From Flavobacteriaceae bacterium (lineage in GTDB: Bacteria > Bacteroidota > Bacteroidia > Flavobacteriales > Flavobacteriaceae), in contig JABSPN010000165.1 in assembly GCA_013214425.1 (NCBI GenBank), positions 1 through 6,854 on the forward strand: a stretch of 6,854 nucleotides of DNA, written 5' to 3'. Positions 1-6,141 of the stretch are shown here, in pieces (the stretch's first letter is position 1; each line of letters opens with the position of its first letter). The notes beneath the pieces were generated by a model. The model saw only the letters and a program-made list of their open reading frames with translations, was not told where the DNA came from and did not search any database. A program made the translations under genes and the position numbers.

Positions 1-26
1 GAAGGTCAAGCATTAAAAAATTGAGT

Positions 27-2204
27 TTAATTTTCGTCTGTCTGATTCGTGTTTGAATTCTTATTTGTCAATGCTGTAATATATTCTATGATAGGAATAT
101 CCCATGAAACACCGATTAATGTATTACTCAATTGAAAATCTTGAGTCTTCGTTGCATAAAAATTAAGGAATAGACTTAAATCCATATTATTAAAAAATGA
201 AGTACCTAAAGCCGTACCTACCATATAGCCTCCTAATTTTTCATCGGCATTGGTCGTGTTCACTAAATTATATAACAATCCAGAAGTATAGGCACTTAGA
301 TAAAATTCAGAAAAAATAGGTTTTACCTGATCCGTTAATTTTGGCTTTTCATTATTGTTAACGTTTGTCGCGAATTGCTCTAATCTTCTTTTTTCTACAT
401 TATAGATATTGAACTTTAAACCTATTTTTTCTCCTGCAAAAATCAGATTATCCACAGGATTCCCTTTGCTATCTAACAAGGTATTGTCTTTTCCTGTTTG
501 AAGCGTTGTATTAATTCCTAAAGTAAAGAAGAAATGAACAGGTCTATCTGAATTATTTGTCACAAACTTATCATAGAGTTCCACAATAATTTGCTGTACA
601 TTGATATCGATTTCATTATTCTCTATATCAGCATTGGTATAGGTTTGTAATAAATCAACCAAAATTTTTAAATACTGACCTGCCTTATATCCCTGAAATA
701 ATTCACTAGCGGTACTCAGTATTTCCAATCCGTTAATATAAGTATCGGCCAGATTGAATTCATCCAAACTTGTTATTAAACCTACAAATGAAGTAAAGTT
801 TCCAATATTGACCTCAGCTAAAACACTGTGTTTAGAATTTTTCTCTCCTAGAGCTTTATTAAGCTCTTTAATATCATCTAGCGCATTATAAATCATTATA
901 ATTGTTATGGCTTCCTCAACCCTTTCCAGATTATTTAAGTATTTAGCATTTAAGTTTCCAAACTTTGTTAAATAGGCCAAGACTGGTTTTGCCTTTCGAT
1001 TGATATAGTATAAATCGGCAGCATCAAAAGGTAAATTCTTAATTGTTGATGAAGATCCCGCAGATGTTGTATTAATTTGAGTACCGTAATTTGAATAGTC
1101 AAATGTCAATGTCTTATATCTTGACATCAAATCTTCAGCAGCTGCTACTAAATCAGGTACACTTAGCACATAAGCACTTAATTTTTGCTGAGTGGATTCT
1201 GTATAGTTCTGATCGGCCATATTAATAGACTGCAAATCATTATAAAAGGTACTCTTATTATTTCCTAATTGCTCAAAAGGATCTTTGATATATTCCTGAA
1301 CATAATTTTTAGCTCTTGCTTTAATTGTATCAGCTTCAGCTGTTGTTTTACCTTCTAATGAATAATTAAATTGAGCCGAATAATCTGGAATAAGTTGCTC
1401 TAAATTGATGTTAACATTCTTGATGTCTTTAAGTAATGTGTAGTAGCGAAACAATAAATTAATTTCTGCATTAATTTTTATTGTCAGATCGGAAGCGTCA
1501 TCTACATATGGTGACGTTAGAAACTTATTGTAAGTCGTATATAAATATGAAATATTCCCATAATTCTCCAGCTTTAAAAATCCTCTTTCAGAAACGTTTT
1601 GATTGGCTTTTAATACTGAATAAAAATAATCTATTAGCAAATCACTTAAGGTCGCATCAACTAGCTGACCGTACTCCTTTAGATTGTATTTTGCATACTC
1701 TCCTAAATATAAGGCCGCTGGATCTGATACTTTAGATTTCGGAAAAACATCAATTGCTTTTAATTCTTTACTATCCGATTTACTAACTACAGTAACTTTT
1801 GAGAGCAATGAATCTAATTGTGTATTCCCTAGCTTACCTGATGTATGTAAATAAAACTCTGAAAATCCATAGACCAAAGCAAAGTCTTCGATGTAAATCA
1901 ATAATTTTTTACTCATCGAACTTTTATCAGAAACGGTCATGATATCTGTCAAACTGCTATAAGCAAAAGCATAAGAAGTAAAGTTGTTTTGATGTAATAC
2001 ATTAATTAAGTTTCGTTTGATCAACTCTTTCTTTAACTCATCTTGTTTTTCTGTAATAAGTTCCGATAATAATTCAACATCTATCGAACCTTTTTCAAAG
2101 ATTAATCCTTGCGCTCCAACCGATAAATCAGGAGGAGATTCAACTTGTCCGAATGTCACATTAATACAAAATAGTGAAAGGCTTAAAAGTCTTATTAGTT
2201 TCAT
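27..2204 (-). CDS. Exported protein of unknown function, 725 residues
   Basis: I do not recognise this family. The protein starts with a signal peptide (basic MKLIR, hydrophobic core about residues 5-18, likely cleavage after Gly19 before Gln20), so it should be exported to the periplasm or outer membrane. Residues about 40-550 appear mainly alpha-helical, with no lipoprotein cysteine, no internal membrane helix and no catalytic motif that I can name. From about residue 555 to 705 the pattern changes to alternating, aromatic-rich, glycine-punctuated strands (around 557-570, 587-602, 630-648, 658-686 and 694-705). This would fit an outer-membrane-associated beta domain or a small barrel-like C-terminus. 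It ends in a polar Asn/Thr-rich tail and shows no obvious type IX secretion sorting domain. The start at 2204 is supported by the signal peptide and by a TAAATTTG promoter box just upstream. It is transcribed alone here; the next unit upstream has its own terminator. Export is fairly sure, function unknown. Confidence 0.85.
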   Translation of the reverse strand: MKLIRLLSLSLFCINVTFGQVESPPDLSVGAQGLIFEKGSIDVELLSELITEKQDELKKELIKRNLINVLHQNNFTSYAFAYSSLTDIMTVSDKSSMSKKLLIYIEDFALVYGFSEFYLHTSGKLGNTQLDSLLSKVTVVSKSDSKELKAIDVFPKSKVSDPAALYLGEYAKYNLKEYGQLVDATLSDLLIDYFYSVLKANQNVSERGFLKLENYGNISYLYTTYNKFLTSPYVDDASDLTIKINAEINLLFRYYTLLKDIKNVNINLEQLIPDYSAQFNYSLEGKTTAEADTIKARAKNYVQEYIKDPFEQLGNNKSTFYNDLQSINMADQNYTESTQQKLSAYVLSVPDLVAAAEDLMSRYKTLTFDYSNYGTQINTTSAGSSSTIKNLPFDAADLYYINRKAKPVLAYLTKFGNLNAKYLNNLERVEEAITIIMIYNALDDIKELNKALGEKNSKHSVLAEVNIGNFTSFVGLITSLDEFNLADTYINGLEILSTASELFQGYKAGQYLKILVDLLQTYTNADIENNEIDINVQQIIVELYDKFVTNNSDRPVHFFFTLGINTTLQTGKDNTLLDSKGNPVDNLIFAGEKIGLKFNIYNVEKRRLEQFATNVNNNEKPKLTDQVKPIFSEFYLSAYTSGLLYNLVNTTNADEKLGGYMVGTALGTSFFNNMDLSLFLNFYATKTQDFQLSNTLIGVSWDIPIIEYITALTNKNSNTNQTDEN

Positions 2205-2222
2205 GGTTTGGTCAGTTTTTTA

Positions 2223-2230
2223 CAAATTTA
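2223..2230 (-). promoter_or_regulatory. Bacteroidota -7 box (TAAATTTG)
   Basis: Read on the minus strand, TAAATTTG matches the Bacteroidota sigma-ABfr -7 consensus TAnnTTTG exactly. It lies 18 bases upstream of the ATG of the 725-residue protein, which implies a leader of roughly 10-15 nt. No well-spaced TTG -33 element was found (the nearest is about 28 bases upstream). The assignment therefore rests on the -7 box and its position. Confidence 0.5.
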
Positions 2231-2288
2231 AAACAAAAACATCGGAAAAGTAAGAGTACAAATACCCATTTTAAAACGTTTTTATACC

Positions 2289-2317
2289 AAAAAAACCCTC
2301 CTGTTTAAGAAGGGTTT
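2289..2317 (-). terminator. Intrinsic terminator of the YiaA-like operon
   Basis: AAACCCT (2293-2299) pairs with AGGGTTT (2311-2317), giving a 7-bp stem around an 11-nt loop. On the minus strand the stem runs into a stretch of seven T (complement of 2289-2295). It lies about 65 bases past the stop of the YiaA-like gene and upstream of the 725-residue gene, so it separates the two units. Confidence 0.75.
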
Positions 2318-2380
2318 CGGCTGTTCAGCTCATCATCAAAACAAACTCTAGTTGTAAAAAATATTAGTTAGTTAATGAGT

Positions 2381-2881
2381 CTAAAGTTTATTTTCTCCTT
2401 GTTGATTTCTGTTGATATACTGAACATCTCTTGTGTTTTTCTGAACCGCGATAGCTGCAAATATGCTCAGAGTAAAAGACATGCCGTAGAATCCTTTTTC
2501 GCTTAACCATAAATCGGCATTCCATAATCCGATGATAAGTAATAATATTGATGCAATAGTAGTGAACCAACTAATCCCATAATAGATATCGGTTACTGGG
2601 ATATTCTCTAGTTTATCACGAACAGCTTTTTGAACTGAGATCACAGAGAATAACCCAAATAATAGTACCGTGAAATAATATCCTTTTTCATTGAGCTCCA
2701 TTTCTGCATTCCATAGTCCAATACAGTAAGAAACCATACCGACTAATAAAGCTAACCATGCTGCTCCAATAAAAGCAGCTGTTGGTTTTTGATCATATAC
2801 TTTTACTTCCTTGTTTTGTTCAGTTTTCTTTTCTGATTTTGGAAGATTTTCTTTTCCTGTTGATGTGATTTGATAATCCAT
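2381..2881 (-). CDS. yiaA: YiaA/YiaB-like inner membrane protein, duplicated domain
   Basis: This 166-residue protein matches the YiaA/YiaB two-helix domain family. A hydrophilic, Lys/Glu-rich N-terminus (residues 1-33) precedes two copies of a two-helix unit, at about 35-89 and 101-152. Both copies carry the same signature 63 residues apart: GLWNA(E/D) (55 and 118), then L(N/S)EKG(Y/F)Y, and then VQK..RD (ending at 89 and 152). Four membrane segments are predicted (about 37-56, 68-84, 103-120, 132-147), placing it in the inner membrane. Family members such as E. coli YiaA and YiaB have no established biochemical role, so none is assigned. The start at 2881 is only 21 bases after the stop of the 88-residue membrane protein, so the two are probably co-transcribed. 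A strong terminator follows. The family call is secure; the gene symbol is by similarity only. Confidence 0.85.
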   Translation of the reverse strand: MDYQITSTGKENLPKSEKKTEQNKEVKVYDQKPTAAFIGAAWLALLVGMVSYCIGLWNAEMELNEKGYYFTVLLFGLFSVISVQKAVRDKLENIPVTDIYYGISWFTTIASILLLIIGLWNADLWLSEKGFYGMSFTLSIFAAIAVQKNTRDVQYINRNQQGENKL

Positions 2882-2902
2882 AATTTTGAAGTTTTAATGA
2901 TT

Positions 2903-3169
2903 TTAAAATAGTGTGTTGATCATGAACCCGATCAAAAAAAGCAATACAATTGTAAGTATCGTATAGGTGCTGGTTGCTTTAAATTTTTCTTTGCTCCATT
3001 CATAAGAAACAACAACTAAAAGGACAGGCAAACCTAAAACACTTGGTATTGTAAACATCTCTCTTACTACTCCAAGCAATACATGATCAATCTTGAATTT
3101 GTACAAAATAAATTGTCCTATAAGAAAGATAAAGATTGCTGCAGTAATGATTGATAAGGTTTTTTTCAT
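2903..3169 (-). CDS. Small membrane protein, 88 residues, unknown function
   Basis: I do not recognise a family. The 88-residue product is nearly all hydrophobic, with three likely membrane segments at about 3-22, 40-57 and 68-88. They are joined by short basic or mixed loops (KFKIDH at 24-29, EWSKEKFKA at 57-65). The C-terminus ends inside or at the edge of the last segment. I chose the ATG at 3169 (MKKTLS...). The reading frame stays open up to an ATG at 3262, but the extra 31 residues would be an improbable Phe/Cys/Leu-rich stretch encoded across the presumed promoter. It is the first gene of a probable two-gene operon with the YiaA-like gene, 21 bases downstream. A shared role in the inner membrane is plausible but unproven. 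Confidence 0.7.
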   Translation of the reverse strand: MKKTLSIITAAIFIFLIGQFILYKFKIDHVLLGVVREMFTIPSVLGLPVLLVVVSYEWSKEKFKATSTYTILTIVLLFLIGFMINTLF

Positions 3170-3194
3170 CTTGTTTTTTGTTTTGCTTACGAAA

Positions 3195-3202
3195 CAAAGA
3201 TG
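3195..3202 (-). promoter_or_regulatory. Possible -7 box for the membrane-protein operon
   Basis: On the minus strand, CATCTTTG differs from TAnnTTTG at the first base only. It lies 25 bases upstream of the ATG at 3169. No convincing -33 TTG was seen, so this is a tentative promoter. Confidence 0.3.
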
Positions 3203-3244
3203 TAGTAGAATTACAATTCTTGAAAAACAACTTTTTAATAAAAA

Positions 3245-3318
3245 TGACGATAAAAAAAACATAAACTAACGATTATTGCTATTTTTATGGTATATATTAA
3301 CAATAAAACTGACGATTA
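3245..3318 (+). repeat. Three direct copies of a (C)T(G/A)ACGAT(T)A motif in the divergent promoter region
   Basis: TGACGATA at 3245, CTAACGATTA at 3266 and CTGACGATTA at 3309 share the core T(G/A)ACGAT. Aligned on the T, the spacings are 22 and 43 bases, close to two and four helical turns. The last copy ends one base before the ATG of the TPR-like gene. The copies could be regulator sites in the 150-bp divergent region (3170-3319), but short AT-rich motifs recur by chance. A weak -7-like TATTTTTA lies at 3280-3287. Confidence 0.3.
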
Positions 3319-3319
3319 A

Positions 3320-4819
3320 ATGATCCCATTAAAAGAACTTTCCAACACTTTATCTCCGGAAAACCAAGTTGCATTTATTCATTATTTGAAAGTCAGAAAC
3401 AAAAGAAGAGATAATAAAAACCTAACCTTATTCAAATTATTAACTCAACATGATTTGGACTTCACTACTATTCAGAAGAAACTTTACAAAGATCAAAAAA
3501 AAGCCGCCTACCATGCTTTAAGAAAAAGACTATATAGCTCTTTAATTGATTTTATAGCCAATAAAGGTATGGAAGAAGAAAACTCAATTGAGATGCAGAT
3601 TATTAAGTTAATTATCGCTTCAAGAAACCTTCTTCAACAAAAACAATTCAACATCGCACAAAAAATCTTGAAGAAAGCCGAGAAAAAAGCACAAGATCAT
3701 TTTCTATTTACCTTATTGAATGAAATTTATCATACACAAATTCAATATGCTCATGTTTTTCCAGAAACAGCATTAGAACATCTCATAGAAAAGTTCAATA
3801 AAAATCACCAAGAGCACCTCAATGAAGAAAAATTAAATATCGCATGCGCTAGAATTAAGAATAAACTAAACGACTTTATAGCAGAAGGAAAAAAACTAGA
3901 TCTCAATGATTTTTTAGAAAAAAATTTAAAAGAAAGTAACATTTCTATCGAAACCCAAACCTTTAAATCATTATATCAATTAATCAGTCTTGCTAGTTTA
4001 TCAGCTTTTACCTCAAAAAACTATTTAAGCATTGAAACTTTTGTCATCAACACTTACAATAAAATAAAGTCACACAAAAGCAATCAAAAGCAGCTGTATT
4101 ATCATATTCAAATCAATTATTTGATTGCCAATATGTATTTCAGAAATAAAAAATTTCAACTGGCAATTGAATTTTTAGATAAAATGGAAGAACAAATGAA
4201 AGAGAGAAAAAGTCAATACTTTAAAATTTTTGATTTAAAACATAAAAATCTTCTAGCCTTAACTCATAATTATTCAGGAAATATCGAAAAGGCCATTCAA
4301 ATTGCCGAGACGGGTTTAAAAAAAATAACTTCAGATATTGAAACAAAACTTGACATGCAATTATGTTTGGTCATGTATTACTTTCAAAAACAAGAATTCA
4401 ACAAGGCCAATAAAATCTTGATACAACTTTATCATACTGACAAATGGTATGAATCCAAAACTGGAAAAGAATGGGTCATAAAAAAAAGCTTGATAGAAAT
4501 CTTACTCCATATCGAACTCAATAACATAGACATCATAGAATCCAGATTAATTAGCTTTAAAAGGAAATACTATGATTATTTAAAGAAAATCAAACAATCA
4601 CGAGTGATCACATTCCTATCATTTATAGAGGAATACTACAAGTGCCCTGAAATTATTGCAACCGATAAGTACAAGCAGAAAATAGAAAACTCCTTTGTTT
4701 TTTTAGATCCAACAGAAGAAGACATATTTGTAATAAGCTTTTATTCCTGGTTAAAATCGAAGATGAAAAAAGAAAACCTGTATCAAACCACCATAAAACT
4801 AGTGAATATATACAAGTAA
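3320..4819 (+). CDS. Cytoplasmic all-helical, TPR-like repeat protein
   Basis: This 499-residue protein has no signal peptide or membrane segment and should be cytoplasmic. It resembles Bacteroidota hypothetical proteins that have a conserved helical N-terminus (about 1-95, including the basic stretch LKVRNKRRDNKN at 23-34 and AYHALRKRLYSSLIDF at 63-78) followed by TPR-like helix pairs. Such pairs are visible at about 97-125, 258-292, 300-335, 345-372 and 385-415. Characteristic small and aromatic positions include LIANMYFRNKKFQLAIEFLD at 268-287 and the helix pair at 306-330 that contains HNYSGNIEKAIQIAE. The C-terminus ends in a compact segment around DIFVISFYSWLKSK (468-481). The fold implies a protein-protein interaction scaffold, but no partner or enzyme activity can be inferred. 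It has its own divergent promoter region upstream. No hairpin terminator follows, so some read-through into the Spy-like gene is possible. The real-gene call is firm; function is unknown. Confidence 0.85.
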   Translation: MIPLKELSNTLSPENQVAFIHYLKVRNKRRDNKNLTLFKLLTQHDLDFTTIQKKLYKDQKKAAYHALRKRLYSSLIDFIANKGMEEENSIEMQIIKLIIASRNLLQQKQFNIAQKILKKAEKKAQDHFLFTLLNEIYHTQIQYAHVFPETALEHLIEKFNKNHQEHLNEEKLNIACARIKNKLNDFIAEGKKLDLNDFLEKNLKESNISIETQTFKSLYQLISLASLSAFTSKNYLSIETFVINTYNKIKSHKSNQKQLYYHIQINYLIANMYFRNKKFQLAIEFLDKMEEQMKERKSQYFKIFDLKHKNLLALTHNYSGNIEKAIQIAETGLKKITSDIETKLDMQLCLVMYYFQKQEFNKANKILIQLYHTDKWYESKTGKEWVIKKSLIEILLHIELNNIDIIESRLISFKRKYYDYLKKIKQSRVITFLSFIEEYYKCPEIIATDKYKQKIENSFVFLDPTEEDIFVISFYSWLKSKMKKENLYQTTIKLVNIYK

Positions 4820-4820
4820 C

Positions 4821-4884
4821 GTTAAGTACTGTTAAGCAGTGTTAAGAACAACTAATTAGGTTAAACTTTCGGAATTACTTTAAG
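4821..4884 (+). promoter_or_regulatory. Helically phased GTTAAG direct-repeat array upstream of the Spy-like gene
   Basis: GTTAAG occurs exactly at 4821, 4831 and 4841, a strict 10-bp period. Degenerate copies follow at 4860 (GTTAAA) and 4879 (TTTAAG), 19 bases apart each, so all five face nearly the same side of the helix. The array starts one base after the stop codon of the TPR-like gene and ends 29 bases before the ATG at 4914. Direct hexamers with a 10-11 bp period are typical of OmpR/PhoB-family response regulator sites, CpxR boxes among them. Which regulator binds here is inference. The middle repeat also sits in a small dyad (ACTG 4828-4831, CAGT 4837-4840), but no T-run follows, so it is not a terminator. 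Confidence 0.55.
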
Positions 4885-4913
4885 TCAAAACACTGAACAT
4901 TAAAAAAACACAC

Positions 4914-5372
4914 ATGAAAAAATTAGTTGTAACAGCAATTTTATTTGTCGGTTTTTCAGTATTCGGGCAAGAAAAACACGAAATAAAAAGAGGAAAAAAG
5001 CATTTCAGAATGGCTCAAGAATTTAGCCCTGAACAAATCGCAACAATAAAATCGAAACAGATGACGCTAATGTTAGATCTATCTGAGTCTCAACAAAAAC
5101 AAGTTCACAAATTAATCCAGAGCAATATTAAGGAAAGAAATAAGATACGAGAAGAAATGAAAGAGAAAAAAGGAAACGGAAAACCCAATCCAGAAATGCA
5201 TTTTGAAAGAATGAATAAAATGCTTGATAAAAAAAATGAGATGAAACGCTCTTTAAAACAAATACTCTCCAAAGAGCAATATGAAAAATTAGAAATAACT
5301 CGATTGAATAAAAAAAGAATGATGAAACGAAAAAGACAAATGAAGAAAAAAAGAGAGCACGATAAGGAATAG
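4914..5372 (+). CDS. Spy/CpxP-like periplasmic protein with LTxxQ-type motifs
   Basis: The 152-residue product has a signal peptide (MKKLVV, hydrophobic core to Phe17, probable cleavage before Gln19) and no lipobox cysteine, so it should be a soluble periplasmic protein. The mature part is helical and highly charged. Two LTxxQ-type motifs mark it as Spy/CpxP-like: LSESQ at 56-60 within MLDLSESQQKQVHKL, and LSKEQ at 118-122 followed by YEKLE. A further FSPEQ lies at 37-41. The motif spacing of about 62 residues and the length fit this family, whose E. coli members act as periplasmic chaperones or envelope-stress sensors. Related flavobacterial proteins often lie beside ECF sigma or two-component genes; none is visible here. 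The last 26 residues carry 13 Lys/Arg, an unusually basic tail that could bind polyanions. A GTTAAG array lies upstream and a strong terminator downstream, so it is probably transcribed alone. Family likely, exact role uncertain. Confidence 0.8.
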   Translation: MKKLVVTAILFVGFSVFGQEKHEIKRGKKHFRMAQEFSPEQIATIKSKQMTLMLDLSESQQKQVHKLIQSNIKERNKIREEMKEKKGNGKPNPEMHFERMNKMLDKKNEMKRSLKQILSKEQYEKLEITRLNKKRMMKRKRQMKKKREHDKE

Positions 5373-5377
5373 TATTT

Positions 5378-5408
5378 AAAGCACTTTGTTGATTCAAAGT
5401 GCTTTTTT
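5378..5408 (+). terminator. Strong intrinsic terminator after the Spy-like gene
   Basis: AAAGCACTTTG (5378-5388) pairs perfectly with CAAAGTGCTTT (5395-5405), an 11-bp stem with a 6-nt loop. A run of six T (5403-5408) follows. It begins five bases after the stop codon at 5372. Confidence 0.93.
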
Positions 5409-5462
5409 ATTCGCATTTTTTTTATACTTTTATCACTATATTAAAAATCATATATTTATATA

Positions 5463-5804
5463 ATGAAAAAAATACTAGCACTATTAGTACTGACTTTTTC
5501 TTTAGCTATAGGAACACAAACAGCTACAGCTCAAGAAATGACCGATAAGGAGATTCAAGAATACGCTGCCGGAAAAGCAACAGAGCTACAAAAACAATTT
5601 GGTTTAAATGAAAATCAAACATCTCAAGTTCAAAGAGCCTACTATCAAAGGAAGTTAAATTACTCTAAGTACCTAGCGGGAAAAGAAAATGATCCTAACT
5701 ATAATAAATATAAAAATAAAATAGATAGCTCATTTAACTACATTGTAAAAAGAGCATTAGGTGAAGAGAATTACAAAACTTTCGTAAAAAAACAGGAAGA
5801 ATAA
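5463..5804 (+). CDS. Small exported protein, possibly a distant Spy-like relative
   Basis: The 113-residue protein has a clear Sec signal peptide (MKKILALLVLTFSLAIGTQTATA, cleavage after the ATA at 21-23, before Gln24) and no lipobox, so a soluble periplasmic or secreted product is expected. The mature part of about 90 residues is helical and charged: a helix at about 27-47, a second at 52-72, a Tyr/Lys-rich linker (NDPNYNKYKNK, 76-86) and a C-terminal helix at 87-110. I cannot assign a family firmly. FGLNENQTSQV (46-56) and LGEENYKTF (99-107) line up with LDLSESQQKQV and LSKEQYEKL in the Spy-like protein next door, which suggests distant homology. It lies between two strong terminators and so is a single-gene unit. 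A weak -7-like TACTTTTA sits at 5425-5432. Gene real; function unknown. Confidence 0.8.
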   Translation: MKKILALLVLTFSLAIGTQTATAQEMTDKEIQEYAAGKATELQKQFGLNENQTSQVQRAYYQRKLNYSKYLAGKENDPNYNKYKNKIDSSFNYIVKRALGEENYKTFVKKQEE

Positions 5805-5823
5805 TAGCTGATCCATAAAACTA

Positions 5824-5859
5824 AAAAAAAGGCCTTGATTAAATTCAAGGCCTTTTTTT
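5824..5859 (+). terminator. Strong intrinsic terminator after the 113-residue protein gene
   Basis: GGCCTTGA (5831-5838) pairs with TCAAGGCC (5845-5852) around a 6-nt loop (TTAAAT). Flanking A (5824-5830) and T (5853-5859) runs extend the stem to 15 bp and provide the U-tract. It begins 20 bases after the stop. The symmetry would allow it to work in both directions. Confidence 0.93.
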
Positions 5860-5871
5860 ATTAATTCATAA

Positions 5872-5885
5872 TTAACATTTGTTAA
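5872..5885. promoter_or_regulatory. Palindromic operator-like site TTAACA-TT-TGTTAA
   Basis: Perfect 6-bp inverted arms are separated by two bases, just past the terminator and 74 bases upstream of the TATATTTG box. The arm contains GTTAA, the core of the hexamers upstream of the Spy-like gene. It could be a dimeric repressor or activator site; no regulator is known. Confidence 0.3.
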
Positions 5886-5958
5886 AATAATCGATGATTT
5901 ACTAGAAAATATCGACGAAAAGCATTTTTTTACTGATAATTTTTTAAAAAAAATCATA

Positions 5959-5966
5959 TATATTTG
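5959..5966 (+). promoter_or_regulatory. Bacteroidota -7 box (TATATTTG)
   Basis: This is an exact TAnnTTTG match, preceded by a T6A8 tract (5940-5953) that could bend DNA or act as an UP-like element. No TTG at -33 was found. If used, transcription would start near 5973 and give a leader of about 200 nt before the ATG at 6175. In such an AT-rich stretch a chance match is possible. Confidence 0.4.
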
Positions 5967-6074
5967 AGTATATTGAATTTTTAAACCAATTAATAGACAA
6001 ACTAGAAACAAAAGAATAATTGCTTTTTGCCTATGACAAAAAATACGCTTTACACACTTATTATTTAAAACGAC

Positions 6075-6099
6075 AAGCTTTACAGACAACATAAAGCTT
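6075..6099 (+). repeat. Inverted repeat AAGCTTTA/TAAAGCTT in the leader region
   Basis: The arms 6075-6082 and 6092-6099 are perfect 8-bp complements separated by nine bases. No T-run follows, so it is not an intrinsic terminator. It could form an mRNA hairpin or serve as a protein-binding dyad upstream of the collagen-like gene. Confidence 0.45.
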
Positions 6100-6117
6100 A
6101 TTCCTTTTACAACTTAT

Positions 6118-6141
6118 TTATGATATAACACAATATCATAA
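6118..6141 (+). repeat. Inverted repeat TTATGATAT/ATATCATAA upstream of the collagen-like gene
   Basis: The arms 6118-6126 and 6133-6141 are perfect 9-bp complements around AACACA, ending 33 bases before the ATG. It may be an operator for a dimeric regulator or a 5'-leader hairpin affecting translation. The AT-rich stem would be weak as RNA, which slightly favours a DNA-binding site. Confidence 0.45.

Noticed and set aside
1481..2253. Plus-strand open frames at 1481-1735 and 2017-2253
   Set aside because: They lie opposite the well-supported 725-residue gene, and their sequences lack signal peptides or domain-like patterns.
2388..2570. 60-codon minus-strand frame inside the YiaA-like gene
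   Set aside because: It is an out-of-frame shadow. The main frame has clear duplicated-domain conservation.
3170..3262. Possible 31-residue N-terminal extension of the 88-residue membrane protein, starting at 3262
   Set aside because: The extra residues are an unlikely Phe/Cys/Leu-rich string encoded across the promoter region. The ATG at 3169 gives a normal MKK start.
4827..4841. Terminator for the TPR-like gene formed by ACTG/CAGT
   Set aside because: The stem is only about four base pairs and has no following T-run. It is better explained as a by-product of the hexamer array.
4821..4850. CRISPR-like or mobile-element repeat at the GTTAAG array
   Set aside because: The repeats are only six bases with four-base spacers, far too short for CRISPR. 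There is no transposase or target-site duplication.
5105..5416. Open frames on the minus strand opposite the Spy-like gene (also 5128-5397)
   Set aside because: They are antisense shadows of a Lys-rich gene (AAA read as Phe) and run through its terminator. The composition is Phe/Ser/Leu-rich with no protein-like pattern.
5757..6092. 111-codon open frame on the minus strand across the terminator at 5824-5859
   Set aside because: It overlaps the 3' end of the 113-residue gene and reads straight through its terminator hairpin. The product is low-complexity Phe/Lys/Leu with no recognisable features.
5872..6141. Invertible (phase-variable) promoter flanked by inverted repeats before the surface-protein gene
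   Set aside because: The inverted repeats here are short local hairpins with 2-9 base spacers and unrelated arms. No matching arms flank the TATATTTG box, and no invertase gene is nearby.
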